This document shows, piece by piece, positions 25,699 through 34,023 of a DNA stretch of 64,000 nt (position 1 is the first letter of the stretch; each line of letters opens with the position of its first letter). The notes under the pieces were generated by a model, which saw only the letters and a list, made by a program, of their open reading frames with translations, was not told the origin of the DNA and searched no databases. Position numbers and translations under genes: made by a program. This DNA comes from Actinobacteria bacterium HGW-Actinobacteria-2 (lineage in GTDB: Bacteria; Actinomycetota; Actinomycetes; Propionibacteriales; Propionibacteriaceae), in the NCBI GenBank assembly GCA_002841335.1, contig PHEY01000008.1, positions 1-64,000 of the forward strand. Reading direction: 5' to 3'.

Positions 25699-28185
25699 TC
25701 ACAGGCCCTGACGCAGCGCCTCGGCGAGCAACTCCTCGCGGCTGGTGGCGTTCAGCTTCCGGTAAAGGTTGGTGCGGTGGAACTTCACCGTGTTCACCGA
25801 CACGTACAGCTCTCGGGCGATCGCGGTGTTGGTCAGACCGCGCCGGACGCCGTCCAGCACCTCCAACTCACGCGTCGCCAGCCGCACTGCCCCGCGGCTG
25901 TCGTGATCGACCCCCACGTAGGCCGCGGCCAGGCCGAGGCTGCCCCGGACGATCGGCGCCACATTGGCAGGAAGTCGCTCGATCAGCGTGCCGATCTCGT
26001 CCGGCGAAGCCAACACCAGCGGCAGCGGCGCCGCCTGGTACTTCAAGGCAGCCCCGCCACGCACCAGCACGGCGATCGCGGTCGCCTCTTCGCCGGCACG
26101 CAGGTTGTTGACAGCGGTCAGCAGCGCCAACTGCCACGCCACGCGGGGGGCTGAAGGCAGCTCGGTGTCGGTGGGTAGCTCGGCTGTTCGAGCGGCACCC
26201 GTGCCCACCTGAATCATGCCCTCCAGCAGCCGGCGTCCCCACGGCGGCCAGCGGTGAGTGGCCCCCGGAGGCAACGAGCGGACATAGCCGGCCACCTCGG
26301 CCAATGGACGACCCCAGGATCGCCCGGTGGCCGCCATCACGATGATCTCGGCGACCATCGCGTAGCACCCCGGTGCCTCCGGATGATGCTGCCAGGCCGA
26401 CCAGCGCGGTGTGCTCAACACCTGGTCGATCAACTCGTCCAGACCTTCGCGGTTTCCGGTCGCCACCAGCGCCACGGCGCGCAGGTAGACCAGCATGGGC
26501 CAGTCGGTGGGATGGGGAAGGCGGAACATCGCGACTCGGGTGAAGGCCTCGGCGCTGGCGAAGTCGCCGCGGTCGAAGGCCTCGCCGCTGTCGATGACGC
26601 CGTGAATCATGTGGTCGAACTCGCGGTGGAACTGACGCGGCGCCAGTTGCACCGTCCTCAGCTCGGCCCGGGCGGTACCCAGGAAGACCGCGGCCATCCG
26701 CAGCGTGGAGATCAACGTGCTCAGTCGCAGCTCGCCCACGCCGCCGACCAGTTCGGGGCTGCGGCGCAACTGCGACAGCAATGCCTGGGCGATGCCGGAC
26801 ACCAGATCGATACGGCCGAGCTGGACCATTCCCTTGACCATGAGCAACGAGTCCGAAACGAACCCCGGCCCGATCAGCTCGGTCCACTCCTCCGGCTTGG
26901 TCTGGATCAACGTGGCCCAGCGAATGGTGGCGCGAATCGCCACCCCGATCTCACCGACACCCAACGCCAACGTCGCCGCCTTGGCCAGGTAGGACAGCTG
27001 ATCGCCGATGGTGCCGCCGATCGATCCGGACAGGACCGCCCGCTGGGCATCGACCAGCTCAGGATCCGCAGGCAGCTCACCGCGGTTGGGCAGCACCAAG
27101 GTCGCCACCACCAGGAGGTTCGAGTACTCCCGGAGCACCGCGGGGTCGGTGGCCACGAAGATCTCCAGCAGCAGGTCGGCATCGGCATCGGCCAGCTCCC
27201 ACAGCCAGTCGCCGGCCACCACATCGGCATCGGCCAGCGACTGGTTGGCCACCAGCATGGCCACCGCCAGCCCTGGCTCACCGCACTGCTGCGCACAATC
27301 GGCGATCAACGCCCGGTCCGCCTCCGCCACGGCGGCGTCCACCGGCCAAGCCTGCAAGAGGTGCCATCGCACGGCGGGGAACCACACGAACTGACGCGCC
27401 GCGCTCAGCCCCTGCCTGATGGTGCCCCACCCCATCCGCGCCATCCGCGAGAACAGGTAGTCGGCGCGTTCGCTGCCGTACAAGCGGGTGAGCAGGTCCA
27501 AGGTGATCGCCGGTACGCGGGCGAGTTGGCGGGTCTGAGTGTGGAACTCCGTAGCCCCTTCACGCTGGGGGGTCCATCCACCGACGGCCTGTTCGATGCT
27601 GATGGTGCCGGCCAGGCACTCCTCGCCGAACAGCTCGATGACCCGCTCCACCAGCATCGGAACGCCGTGGGTAGCCTCCAGGATCGCCCGGACGGTGGCG
27701 TCGGTAGCCTGCGGCAATGCCTCGGCCAGCATCGCCGACACTTCCACGCTGGTGTAGGCGAGTTCGGCATCATCGAGCACCTGGTGGCTCACCTGAGCGG
27801 CTACTGCCAGGTTGATCAACTGCTGGGCGTCGACCGCGGTCGCCACCAGGCGTAACCCCGGCAATGACGCCACCAGGTCGATCAGCGTCTTGTTGGCTTC
27901 CGCAGGCAGCTCGTCCATCCGCTGAACACCCAAAGTGATGGGATCGGAGGAAAGCGCAACGGCTTCGCGAATCGGGATGACGAAAGCATCCCAATCGTCG
28001 GTCTCGACCGTTTGTGCACCCACAGCAAAACCAGCAACCTGCAATTGATAAGCGAGTCGACCGGCCATTACTGCCGGGGAAAGTTGTCGGTGGTCAAAGT
28101 CGACCACCACTCTCCGACCGGCCATTTCCTGACTGGCCCACGCGTGGATCAGGGCGCTCTTATGGGTGCCGACGCCGCCTTCCAC
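25699..28185 (-). CDS. Large MalT/LuxR-type ATP-binding transcriptional regulator
   Basis: 828 residues from the GTG at 28185. Layout: N-terminal STAND-type NTPase region, helical repeat middle, and a C-terminal LuxR helix-turn-helix (ATRELEVLDGVRRGLTNTAIARELYVSVNTVKFHRTNLYRKLNATSREELL). The P-loop is odd: EGGVGTHKS has His where Gly is expected. The GTG has no ribosome site and cuts off the strand before the P-loop. The frame stays open upstream, and a CTG at 28248 follows AAGGAG by 5 bases, so the true start may be there (849 residues). The target is unknown; the gene converges with small RNA A. Confidence 0.85.
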   Translation of the reverse strand: MEGGVGTHKSALIHAWASQEMAGRRVVVDFDHRQLSPAVMAGRLAYQLQVAGFAVGAQTVETDDWDAFVIPIREAVALSSDPITLGVQRMDELPAEANKTLIDLVASLPGLRLVATAVDAQQLINLAVAAQVSHQVLDDAELAYTSVEVSAMLAEALPQATDATVRAILEATHGVPMLVERVIELFGEECLAGTISIEQAVGGWTPQREGATEFHTQTRQLARVPAITLDLLTRLYGSERADYLFSRMARMGWGTIRQGLSAARQFVWFPAVRWHLLQAWPVDAAVAEADRALIADCAQQCGEPGLAVAMLVANQSLADADVVAGDWLWELADADADLLLEIFVATDPAVLREYSNLLVVATLVLPNRGELPADPELVDAQRAVLSGSIGGTIGDQLSYLAKAATLALGVGEIGVAIRATIRWATLIQTKPEEWTELIGPGFVSDSLLMVKGMVQLGRIDLVSGIAQALLSQLRRSPELVGGVGELRLSTLISTLRMAAVFLGTARAELRTVQLAPRQFHREFDHMIHGVIDSGEAFDRGDFASAEAFTRVAMFRLPHPTDWPMLVYLRAVALVATGNREGLDELIDQVLSTPRWSAWQHHPEAPGCYAMVAEIIVMAATGRSWGRPLAEVAGYVRSLPPGATHRWPPWGRRLLEGMIQVGTGAARTAELPTDTELPSAPRVAWQLALLTAVNNLRAGEEATAIAVLVRGGAALKYQAAPLPLVLASPDEIGTLIERLPANVAPIVRGSLGLAAAYVGVDHDSRGAVRLATRELEVLDGVRRGLTNTAIARELYVSVNTVKFHRTNLYRKLNATSREELLAEALRQGL

Positions 28186-28389
28186 GAAGATCGTCGGTGT
28201 GGCTGCGTTCAGAAGTGCCAGCAGCCGCTTGCGGGTCGGTGGTGTCAGGTCAGCTCCTTGGCGGGTGAGCAGTCACAGGGCCTCTAGCTGAGTCATACGC
28301 GGCGGCGCCCCTCGCCATTGTGCCCGACGACAGCGGTCACGGGAACTCTGAACACCCAACATGACGAACTACTGTCAACCGCTTGTTGA

Positions 28390-28905
28390 TTATCGCGGCG
28401 TCGACACCGATAGAAGTCGAGCCGGATACCGGCGCATCACGACGATCGCGCCGCCAAAAAGCAGCCCCACCATCGGCATTGCCGACAACGAAAGATCCAC
28501 CACACCACCGGTCGGTTCGTCGGCGACACTCCGTCCGACCTGATCGAAGGGGGTGCCGTGGTCGGATCGCCGCATCGATCCGACCACGGACGTTTTTGGG
28601 GTGACCCGCGGGGACGGCAGGGTCACCCCGTCCGAGACTCCAGCGGCAGACGATCGCCATTGATCGACACCTTGGATCCCGGTGCTACCGAACGCGATCC
28701 CCACATGAGTGGCACTTCGTTGGGCCACGGAGGAAGCGTCCGGAAGGGGGCTAGCGGAAGCTGATTGGGCGCCCTTCACCGCGCCCAGAAGAAGCGCGAG
28801 CAGGGCGCCCAAGAGGGCAAGGAGGAGAACCATCCAGGAGCGGAGGGGTGTCCTTCGGCGCGGTGAGGACACCCCACGATCGTGCGATGCGGCCGGAACG
28901 GTCAC
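28390..28905 (-). CDS. Small protein with two membrane segments, unknown function
   Basis: About 171 residues from the GTG at 28905, with AAGGAGG nine bases upstream; longer starts cross non-coding sequence. A short basic N-terminus (SSPRRRTPLR), a leucine-rich helix (SWMVLLLALLGALLALLLGAV), a Ser-rich extracellular part, and a C-terminal helix (VDLSLSAMPMVGLLFGGAIVVM) ending in RRYPARLL. No domain recognised. It lies upstream of the MalT-like regulator on the same strand, with about 140 bases between. Confidence 0.6.
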   Translation of the reverse strand: MTVPAASHDRGVSSPRRRTPLRSWMVLLLALLGALLALLLGAVKGAQSASASPLPDASSVAQRSATHVGIAFGSTGIQGVDQWRSSAAGVSDGVTLPSPRVTPKTSVVGSMRRSDHGTPFDQVGRSVADEPTGGVVDLSLSAMPMVGLLFGGAIVVMRRYPARLLSVSTPR

Positions 28906-29136
28906 GTCACACTCCCTCCTTGAGGCCCCTCTTGCCTCGTGTTTGTCCGGCCCCCCGGCTACGGACGTGCCCGACTCTAGGTGGCGCGCTTCTACCGATG
29001 GGAGGCCTGCAACCCCGTTCCACCCTTCACCCACCCACCGCCCACCTGACTGCCTACCCGCCCCCCACCCGAGAACCCACTACCCCTTTCGGAGCGCCTA
29101 CCCGCGTCTGCGGACGGGCCCGCGCATGCTGGGCCG

Positions 29137-29559
29137 ATGAGTGCTGAGACTGTGCGTGCGGTGAGTGTCGACCGCGTCGGAGAGCGCCGATTCCGGGCCC
29201 GCAACGTCCGCGGTGGCGAGCTGATCTTCGGTGAAGGCGAGGATGCCGATTTCACTCCGGTGGAGTTGCTGCTGACCGCCCTAGCCGGCTGCTCGGCCAT
29301 CGATGTGGACTACCTGACGACCCGTCGCGCCGAACCGGAGAGCTTCGAGGTCGACGTCCGCGCCGACAAGCTGTCCGATGAGGCCGGCAATCACCTGGGA
29401 CCGATCGAGGTGCGCTTCACGGTGCGGTTCCCTGACGGCCCGGACGGCGATCGCGCCCGCGAGATGTTGCCGACGGCGCTACGGCGCTCCCATGATCGAC
29501 TTTGCACGGTGTCGCGCTCAGTCGAACTGGGCACCCCGGTGACCATGGTGGCCGACTGA
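29137..29559 (+). CDS. OsmC/Ohr-family protein
   Basis: 140 residues. OsmC fold with FTPVELLLTALAGCSAIDVDYL (first redox Cys) and RSHDRLCTVSRSVELGTPV (second Cys). The pair of cysteines is that of thiol-dependent peroxidases acting on organic hydroperoxides. ATG start; its promoter region 28906-29136 is shared with the divergent small membrane protein and is pyrimidine-rich, with no clear repeat. Confidence 0.88.
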   Translation: MSAETVRAVSVDRVGERRFRARNVRGGELIFGEGEDADFTPVELLLTALAGCSAIDVDYLTTRRAEPESFEVDVRADKLSDEAGNHLGPIEVRFTVRFPDGPDGDRAREMLPTALRRSHDRLCTVSRSVELGTPVTMVAD

Positions 29560-29572
29560 TCTGTCCCGGACA

Positions 29573-29752
29573 AGGGAAAAGGCCCCGGCGAGTATGAGTC
29601 TCCAGGGCCTTCCCTCGGAATCGACGTGATGGCCGAGACCGATCAGAAGCTACCAGCTGGTCTACCCCACATCACTGGGGTTGCCACGAGCCAAGAGCCC
29701 GACGCAGACCGACTTCCTTCTTCCGATCCGGGATCACCGAAGCGATCCAGTA
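29573..29752 (-). ncRNA. Structured small RNA, copy B (unnamed family)
   Basis: Inverted homologue of copy A, about 180 bases. The UUCG hairpin is at 29731-29748 (GGATCGC / GTGATCC). The purine block GGAAGAAGGAAGTC is kept. A perfect 6-bp ACCCCA/TGGGGT stem has exactly GTGATG as its loop (29670-29675), and CATCAC at 29626-29631 can pair with it. The 12-mer GGCCATCACGTC is identical in both copies. The gene lies convergent to OsmC and downstream of the MarR gene. Confidence 0.7.
29574..29610 (-). terminator. Intrinsic terminator of small RNA B
   Basis: On the minus strand GGCCCTGG and CCGGGGCC pair with one G-U, then TTTTCCC. The loop is identical to copy A. It lies 15 bases past the OsmC stop and may also end that transcript. 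Confidence 0.85.
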
Positions 29753-29758
29753 CGCAGA

Positions 29759-29787
29759 TTTCTAGTCCGTTCCAGCGACCCCCGCAA
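29759..29787 (-). promoter_or_regulatory. Sigma-70-type promoter of small RNA gene B
   Basis: On the minus strand: -35 TTGCGG (29787-29782), 17-base spacer, -10 TAGAAA (29764-29759). Confidence 0.7.
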
Positions 29788-29825
29788 GTAGTTTGGGGTG
29801 ACGTTTTTGGCCAGTTTTCGCAGTC

Positions 29826-29847
29826 TCGGCGTGTCGTCGGCGTGTCG
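29826..29847. promoter_or_regulatory. Tandem 11-bp operator of small RNA gene B
   Basis: Two perfect copies of TCGGCGTGTCG, the reverse complement of the pair at 25263-25284, at about the same distance from the promoter. Confidence 0.7.
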
Positions 29848-29878
29848 GGTTACAGATGTGAAGAAACGGACGAATCGG

Positions 29879-30364
29879 TCATTCCGACGACTTGGCGCGA
29901 GACATCGCCTCCAGGAAGATCTCCGAGCTGCGCCGGATCGCTTCCAGGTCTTCCACCGTCATGTTCTGGATGACCTTCATCATCGCCCGCTGAACCAGCG
30001 AGTCCATCTGCCGAATGAGCGCGCGACCTTCGTCGGTCAGATGTAACCGCCGGACGCGCCGATCCTCGTGGTCGTCCACCCGGGCCAACAGACCCTTCTC
30101 GACCAGGCGGTCGATCAGCCCGCTGGCGGTTGGTGCGCTCACTCCCAACCGCTCACCCAACTCATGGCCGGCCAACCCAGGCTCCTTGGCGATGAAGCCG
30201 AGGACCCGCAGCTGCTGCATGGTGAGGTCGGACGGATTCGGCGTCGGGCCGGCGATCGCCAGTGCTTCGTCATGGACTTTGCCCTGCAGTGTAAGGATGT
30301 CGGTGACCAAACGATTGCGTTCGGGATCCAGCCCGAGGGCGTCCAGGTCGACGATTGGGTGCAA
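29879..30364 (-). CDS. MarR-family transcriptional regulator
   Basis: 161 residues from a TTG at 30364, preceded by GGAGGG at 6 bases. Winged helix with MQQLRVLGFIAKEPGLAGHELGERLGVSAPTASGLIDRLVEKGLLARVDDHEDRRVRRLHLTDEG, including the wing DxRxR motif. It is divergent from the RND transporter, with about 100 bases between and two palindromes there, so it most likely represses the transporter and itself. Confidence 0.9.
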   Translation of the reverse strand: MHPIVDLDALGLDPERNRLVTDILTLQGKVHDEALAIAGPTPNPSDLTMQQLRVLGFIAKEPGLAGHELGERLGVSAPTASGLIDRLVEKGLLARVDDHEDRRVRRLHLTDEGRALIRQMDSLVQRAMMKVIQNMTVEDLEAIRRSSEIFLEAMSRAKSSE

Positions 30365-30385
30365 CGCATTCCCTCCATCCCAGTC

Positions 30386-30409
30386 AGCAATTGCTTAGTA
30401 GTAGACTAA
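30386..30409. promoter_or_regulatory. Probable MarR operator
   Basis: Two palindromes touch here: AGCAATTGCT (30386-30395) and TTAGTAGTAGACTAA (30395-30409), whose arms TTAGT/ACTAA form the usual MarR spacing. They lie between marR and the RND gene. Confidence 0.7.
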
Positions 30410-30462
30410 CCAATGTGGACGTAGTCTGGTCCACCGGCCCCTCCTACCGAAGGAACTTCGTC

Positions 30463-33400
30463 GTGGTCCGACTCACCAAGGGTAGCCTCGCTCAGCGCAG
30501 CGTAGTGCTCCTGCTCAGCCTGCTCGTGATCGGCGTGGGCGTGTACGCGGCCAGCGCGTTGAAGCAGGAACTGATCCCCTCGATCGAGTTGCCGCGCGGA
30601 AGCGTTCTGACGCTCTACCCCGGCGCTTCGCCTGAGGTCGTGGAATCGCAGATCTCCAAGCCGATCGAGTCGGCGGTCAAGGCGGTGACCGGCGTGACCA
30701 GCGTCACGTCCAAGAGCTCCTCGGGGGTCTCCCAGGTCACCGTCCAGTGGGACTACGGCGTCAAGTCCGACGACATGGCCAACAAGCTGCGCAGTGCCAT
30801 CGACGCCATCTCTGGCGGCCTGCCCACTTCGGTCAGCCCGCGAGTGATCACCGGCAGCTTCGACGACATTCCGGTGGTCGTGCTCGCCTTGAGCTCCAGC
30901 GACGACTCCGCCACCTTGACCACCAAGGTGAATCAGCTGGTCACCCCGGCATTGAAGACCGCAGCCGGAGTGCGCGACGTGAGCGTGTCGGGCGAGGACA
31001 TCCACGAGATCCTGATCACCTTCGACCAGTCCGACCTCAACGACCGCAGCATCGACCCGGCCACGATCACGCAATTGTTCCCCGCCAACGCCAACGCCGT
31101 GCCATCGGGGACGATCCGCAGTGACGCCTCGAACCTGGACGTGCAGACCGGCGCGACCTTCAGCTCAGCCGAGCAGATCGCCGGGCTGCAGATCCCCACC
31201 TCCGACGGCCCGGTACGCCTGGGTGACATCGCCACGGTGATCGAACAGCCGGTGGAGACCACGAGCATCTCCCGAGTGGGCGGCAAGACCGCCCTGGTGC
31301 TGCAGGTGATCAAGAATCCGGACGCCAACACCGTTTCGGTGGCCAAAGCGGTCTCCGCGATGATCCCCGACCTCGAGAAGCAATTGGGCAACAACGCCAC
31401 CTTCACCACTGTCTTCGACCAGGCTCCCTACATCGAGCAGTCGATCCACGACCTCAGCGTCGAAGGCGGCATCGGCCTGGCCATGGCGATCCTGGTGATC
31501 CTGATCTTCCTGCGCTCGATCCGTCCGACCGTCATCACGGCGGTCTCGATTCCGCTCTCACTTCTGATCGCTCTGTTGGGCCTGTGGCTGGGCGGCTACA
31601 CCCTGAACATCCTCACCTTGGCCGCTCTTACCGTGGCCATCGGCCGCGTGGTGGACGACTCGATCGTGGTGATCGAGAACATCAAACGACACCAAGCGAT
31701 GGGCGAATTCGGCGCCGAGTCGATCATCCGGGCCGTCAAAGAGGTCGCCGGCGCGGTGACCAGCTCGACGCTGACCACCGTGGCAGTGTTCGCCCCGATC
31801 GGGCTGGTCGGCGGACAAGCCGGCGAGATCTTCCGACCCTTCGCGTGGACGGTGACCCTGGCATTGGCGGCCTCGTTGTTGGTGGCGTTGACGGTGGTTC
31901 CGGTGCTGGCCAGCTGGTTCATGCATCCCTCTGCCGCCGAACAGCGCGTGATCGATGCCCGCGGAGACGCCGCCGAACCCGACACCTGGCTGCAGAAGCT
32001 CTACCTGCCTGCACTGAACTGGTCGCTGGCCCACCGCTGGATCACCATCGGCCTGGCCGCGTTCCTGTTCATCGGGACCATTGCGCTCACACCCCTGCTG
32101 AAGACCGACTTCCTCGGCGAGCAGGGCAACGAATCCCTGATGATCAGCCAGAAGATGCCTCCGGGGACGTCGCTGTCGGAGACCGATGCCGCGGCGCGCA
32201 AGATCGAAACCGTGCTTGCCGGCGACCCGGCCGTCCAGACCTACTCCACCAGCATCGGTGGCAGCACCAGCGTCTTCATGGGCAGCCAGGCCGACACCAA
32301 CCAGGCCAGCTACACCGTGCCGCTGAACCCCGGGTACTCGGCCAAGGACGTCGTCGACCGGATTCGCAAGAACATCGCCGCCCTCGGCACTGCCGTAGGC
32401 ACCGTGGAGGTCAGCGTCGGCAACAGCACCTCCGGCGTCGTGGTCTACGTCGAAGGCTCCGACCAGACCAAGCTCAAAGCCGCCAACGACCAGGTGGTGG
32501 CGATGATGAAGACCATCCCCGACCTGGCCAACATCACCTCCGACCTGTCGGAGGCTCGCGAGCAGGTGGCGGTGGATGTCGACAACAAGGCCGCAGCCGA
32601 GCTCGGCATGAACCAGGCCACCATCGGCCAGGCGGTGGCGCGCGCGGTACGCGGGCAGCAGATCGGCCAGATTGCCTCAGGTGACGACACCCTCAAGGTG
32701 TACCTGCGCGTGGAGAAGCCGGTGAAGAGCCTGGCGGAGTTGCGCAACATCGAGCTGCCGGTGACCCAACTGATGAACGGCAACGCCAAGACCGAGGCCT
32801 CCCAGGCGGTGCAGGACAAGTCGAAGGCGCTGCAAAAGGAGGGTCAGGCCGCCGCGACCGACGCCTACAACGCCCAGGTGAAGGCGCTGAAGAAGGCCAA
32901 GAAAGACGCTCAGGCCGCCACCAAGGGCCTGCAGGCCAAGCTGGCTGGTTACCAGGCACAGCTCGCCGCCCTTCAGGCCAAGTGTGCCGGTGGATCAAGC
33001 GACCCCGAGTGCGCCAACTTGGCGGTCGGAGTGGCGCAGCTGAATCAGCAGATCGCGGCGACGGCGTCCCAGCTCGCACAGGTTCAAGCCACGCCGGCGA
33101 GCATCGACAAGCAGCTGCAGACCCTGAACACCTCCCGGAAGAAGACCCTGGAGTCCCAGGCCCAGTCCGAGGCGCTTTCCCAGGAGTCCAAGGACGCGGC
33201 CGAGGCGACTGCCGATGCCGTCCGACTGAACGCGGTGGCTTCAGTGAAGGTGGTTCAGGCTCCGGCGATGGTCACCCGCGTGGACGGCGTCCGCTCGGCC
33301 ACGATCAGCGCCAGCTCGGAGTCCACGAACCTGAGCGCAACCACCGCTCAGATTCAGACCGGCCTGGCCGGACTGAACCTGCCCGACGGGATCAGCTACC

Positions 33401-33975
33401 GCATCGGTGGCGTGAGCCAGCAACAGGCCGATTCGTTCTCGCAGCTGGGGCTGGCGATGCTGGTCGCGATCGCGGTGGTGTACCTGATCATGGTGGCGAC
33501 TTTCGGCTCCTTGCTGCAGCCGCTGATCCTGCTGGTCTCGATCCCGTTCGCCGCCACTGGCGCACTGGCCTTCTCGTTGATCACCGACACCGCGTTGGGC
33601 TTGCCGTCCATGATCGGCCTGCTGATGCTGATCGGCATCGTGGTGACCAACGCGATCGTGCTGATCGACCTGATCAACCAGAAGCGGAAAGCCGGCTTGG
33701 GGGTCGCCGAGTCGATTCAGGCCGGCGCCCGACTGCGCGTGCGTCCGATCATCATGACCGCCTTGGCTACGGTGTTCGCCCTGGTGCCGATGGCGCTGGG
33801 CCTGACCGGCGGTGGCGTGTTCATCTCCAAGCCGCTGGCGATCGTGGTGATCGGCGGCCTGGTGAGCTCGACCGTGCTGACCCTGATCCTGGTGCCGGTG
33901 CTGTACGAGATCATCGAGTTGGGCGCCGAGAAGCGCGCCGCCCGCAAACAGGCGCGCCTGGCCGCCACCAACTGA
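30463..33975 (+). CDS. AcrB-type RND transporter with inserted coiled coil
   Basis: 1170 residues from the GTG at 30463, with AAGGAA seven bases upstream. Two halves of six membrane helices. The first half has the motif TLAALTVAIGRVVDDSIVVIENI (proton-relay Asp pair region) and the second GLLMLIGIVVTNAIVLIDLINQKRKAG. Between about residues 783 and 925 there is a long Ala/Gln/Lys-rich coiled coil, broken by CAGGSSDPEC, where the second extracytoplasmic docking region is expected. It is probably an efflux pump working without an outer-membrane channel. Confidence 0.88.
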   Translation: MVRLTKGSLAQRSVVLLLSLLVIGVGVYAASALKQELIPSIELPRGSVLTLYPGASPEVVESQISKPIESAVKAVTGVTSVTSKSSSGVSQVTVQWDYGVKSDDMANKLRSAIDAISGGLPTSVSPRVITGSFDDIPVVVLALSSSDDSATLTTKVNQLVTPALKTAAGVRDVSVSGEDIHEILITFDQSDLNDRSIDPATITQLFPANANAVPSGTIRSDASNLDVQTGATFSSAEQIAGLQIPTSDGPVRLGDIATVIEQPVETTSISRVGGKTALVLQVIKNPDANTVSVAKAVSAMIPDLEKQLGNNATFTTVFDQAPYIEQSIHDLSVEGGIGLAMAILVILIFLRSIRPTVITAVSIPLSLLIALLGLWLGGYTLNILTLAALTVAIGRVVDDSIVVIENIKRHQAMGEFGAESIIRAVKEVAGAVTSSTLTTVAVFAPIGLVGGQAGEIFRPFAWTVTLALAASLLVALTVVPVLASWFMHPSAAEQRVIDARGDAAEPDTWLQKLYLPALNWSLAHRWITIGLAAFLFIGTIALTPLLKTDFLGEQGNESLMISQKMPPGTSLSETDAAARKIETVLAGDPAVQTYSTSIGGSTSVFMGSQADTNQASYTVPLNPGYSAKDVVDRIRKNIAALGTAVGTVEVSVGNSTSGVVVYVEGSDQTKLKAANDQVVAMMKTIPDLANITSDLSEAREQVAVDVDNKAAAELGMNQATIGQAVARAVRGQQIGQIASGDDTLKVYLRVEKPVKSLAELRNIELPVTQLMNGNAKTEASQAVQDKSKALQKEGQAAATDAYNAQVKALKKAKKDAQAATKGLQAKLAGYQAQLAALQAKCAGGSSDPECANLAVGVAQLNQQIAATASQLAQVQATPASIDKQLQTLNTSRKKTLESQAQSEALSQESKDAAEATADAVRLNAVASVKVVQAPAMVTRVDGVRSATISASSESTNLSATTAQIQTGLAGLNLPDGISYRIGGVSQQQADSFSQLGLAMLVAIAVVYLIMVATFGSLLQPLILLVSIPFAATGALAFSLITDTALGLPSMIGLLMLIGIVVTNAIVLIDLINQKRKAGLGVAESIQAGARLRVRPIIMTALATVFALVPMALGLTGGGVFISKPLAIVVIGGLVSSTVLTLILVPVLYEIIELGAEKRAARKQARLAATN

Positions 33976-33981
33976 CGAAAC

Positions 33982-34023
33982 TGAGGGCGATTTCGCACCG
34001 AACACGGTGCGAAATCGCCCTCA
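33982..34023. terminator. Palindromic repeat (GAGGGCG...GCACC family), copy 1, probable bidirectional terminator
   Basis: Perfect 19-bp arms around a 4-base loop, between the RND stop and the convergent DUF559 gene, whose stop lies inside the right arm. The same element is at 34996-35038 and 48973-49020. Confidence 0.8.
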
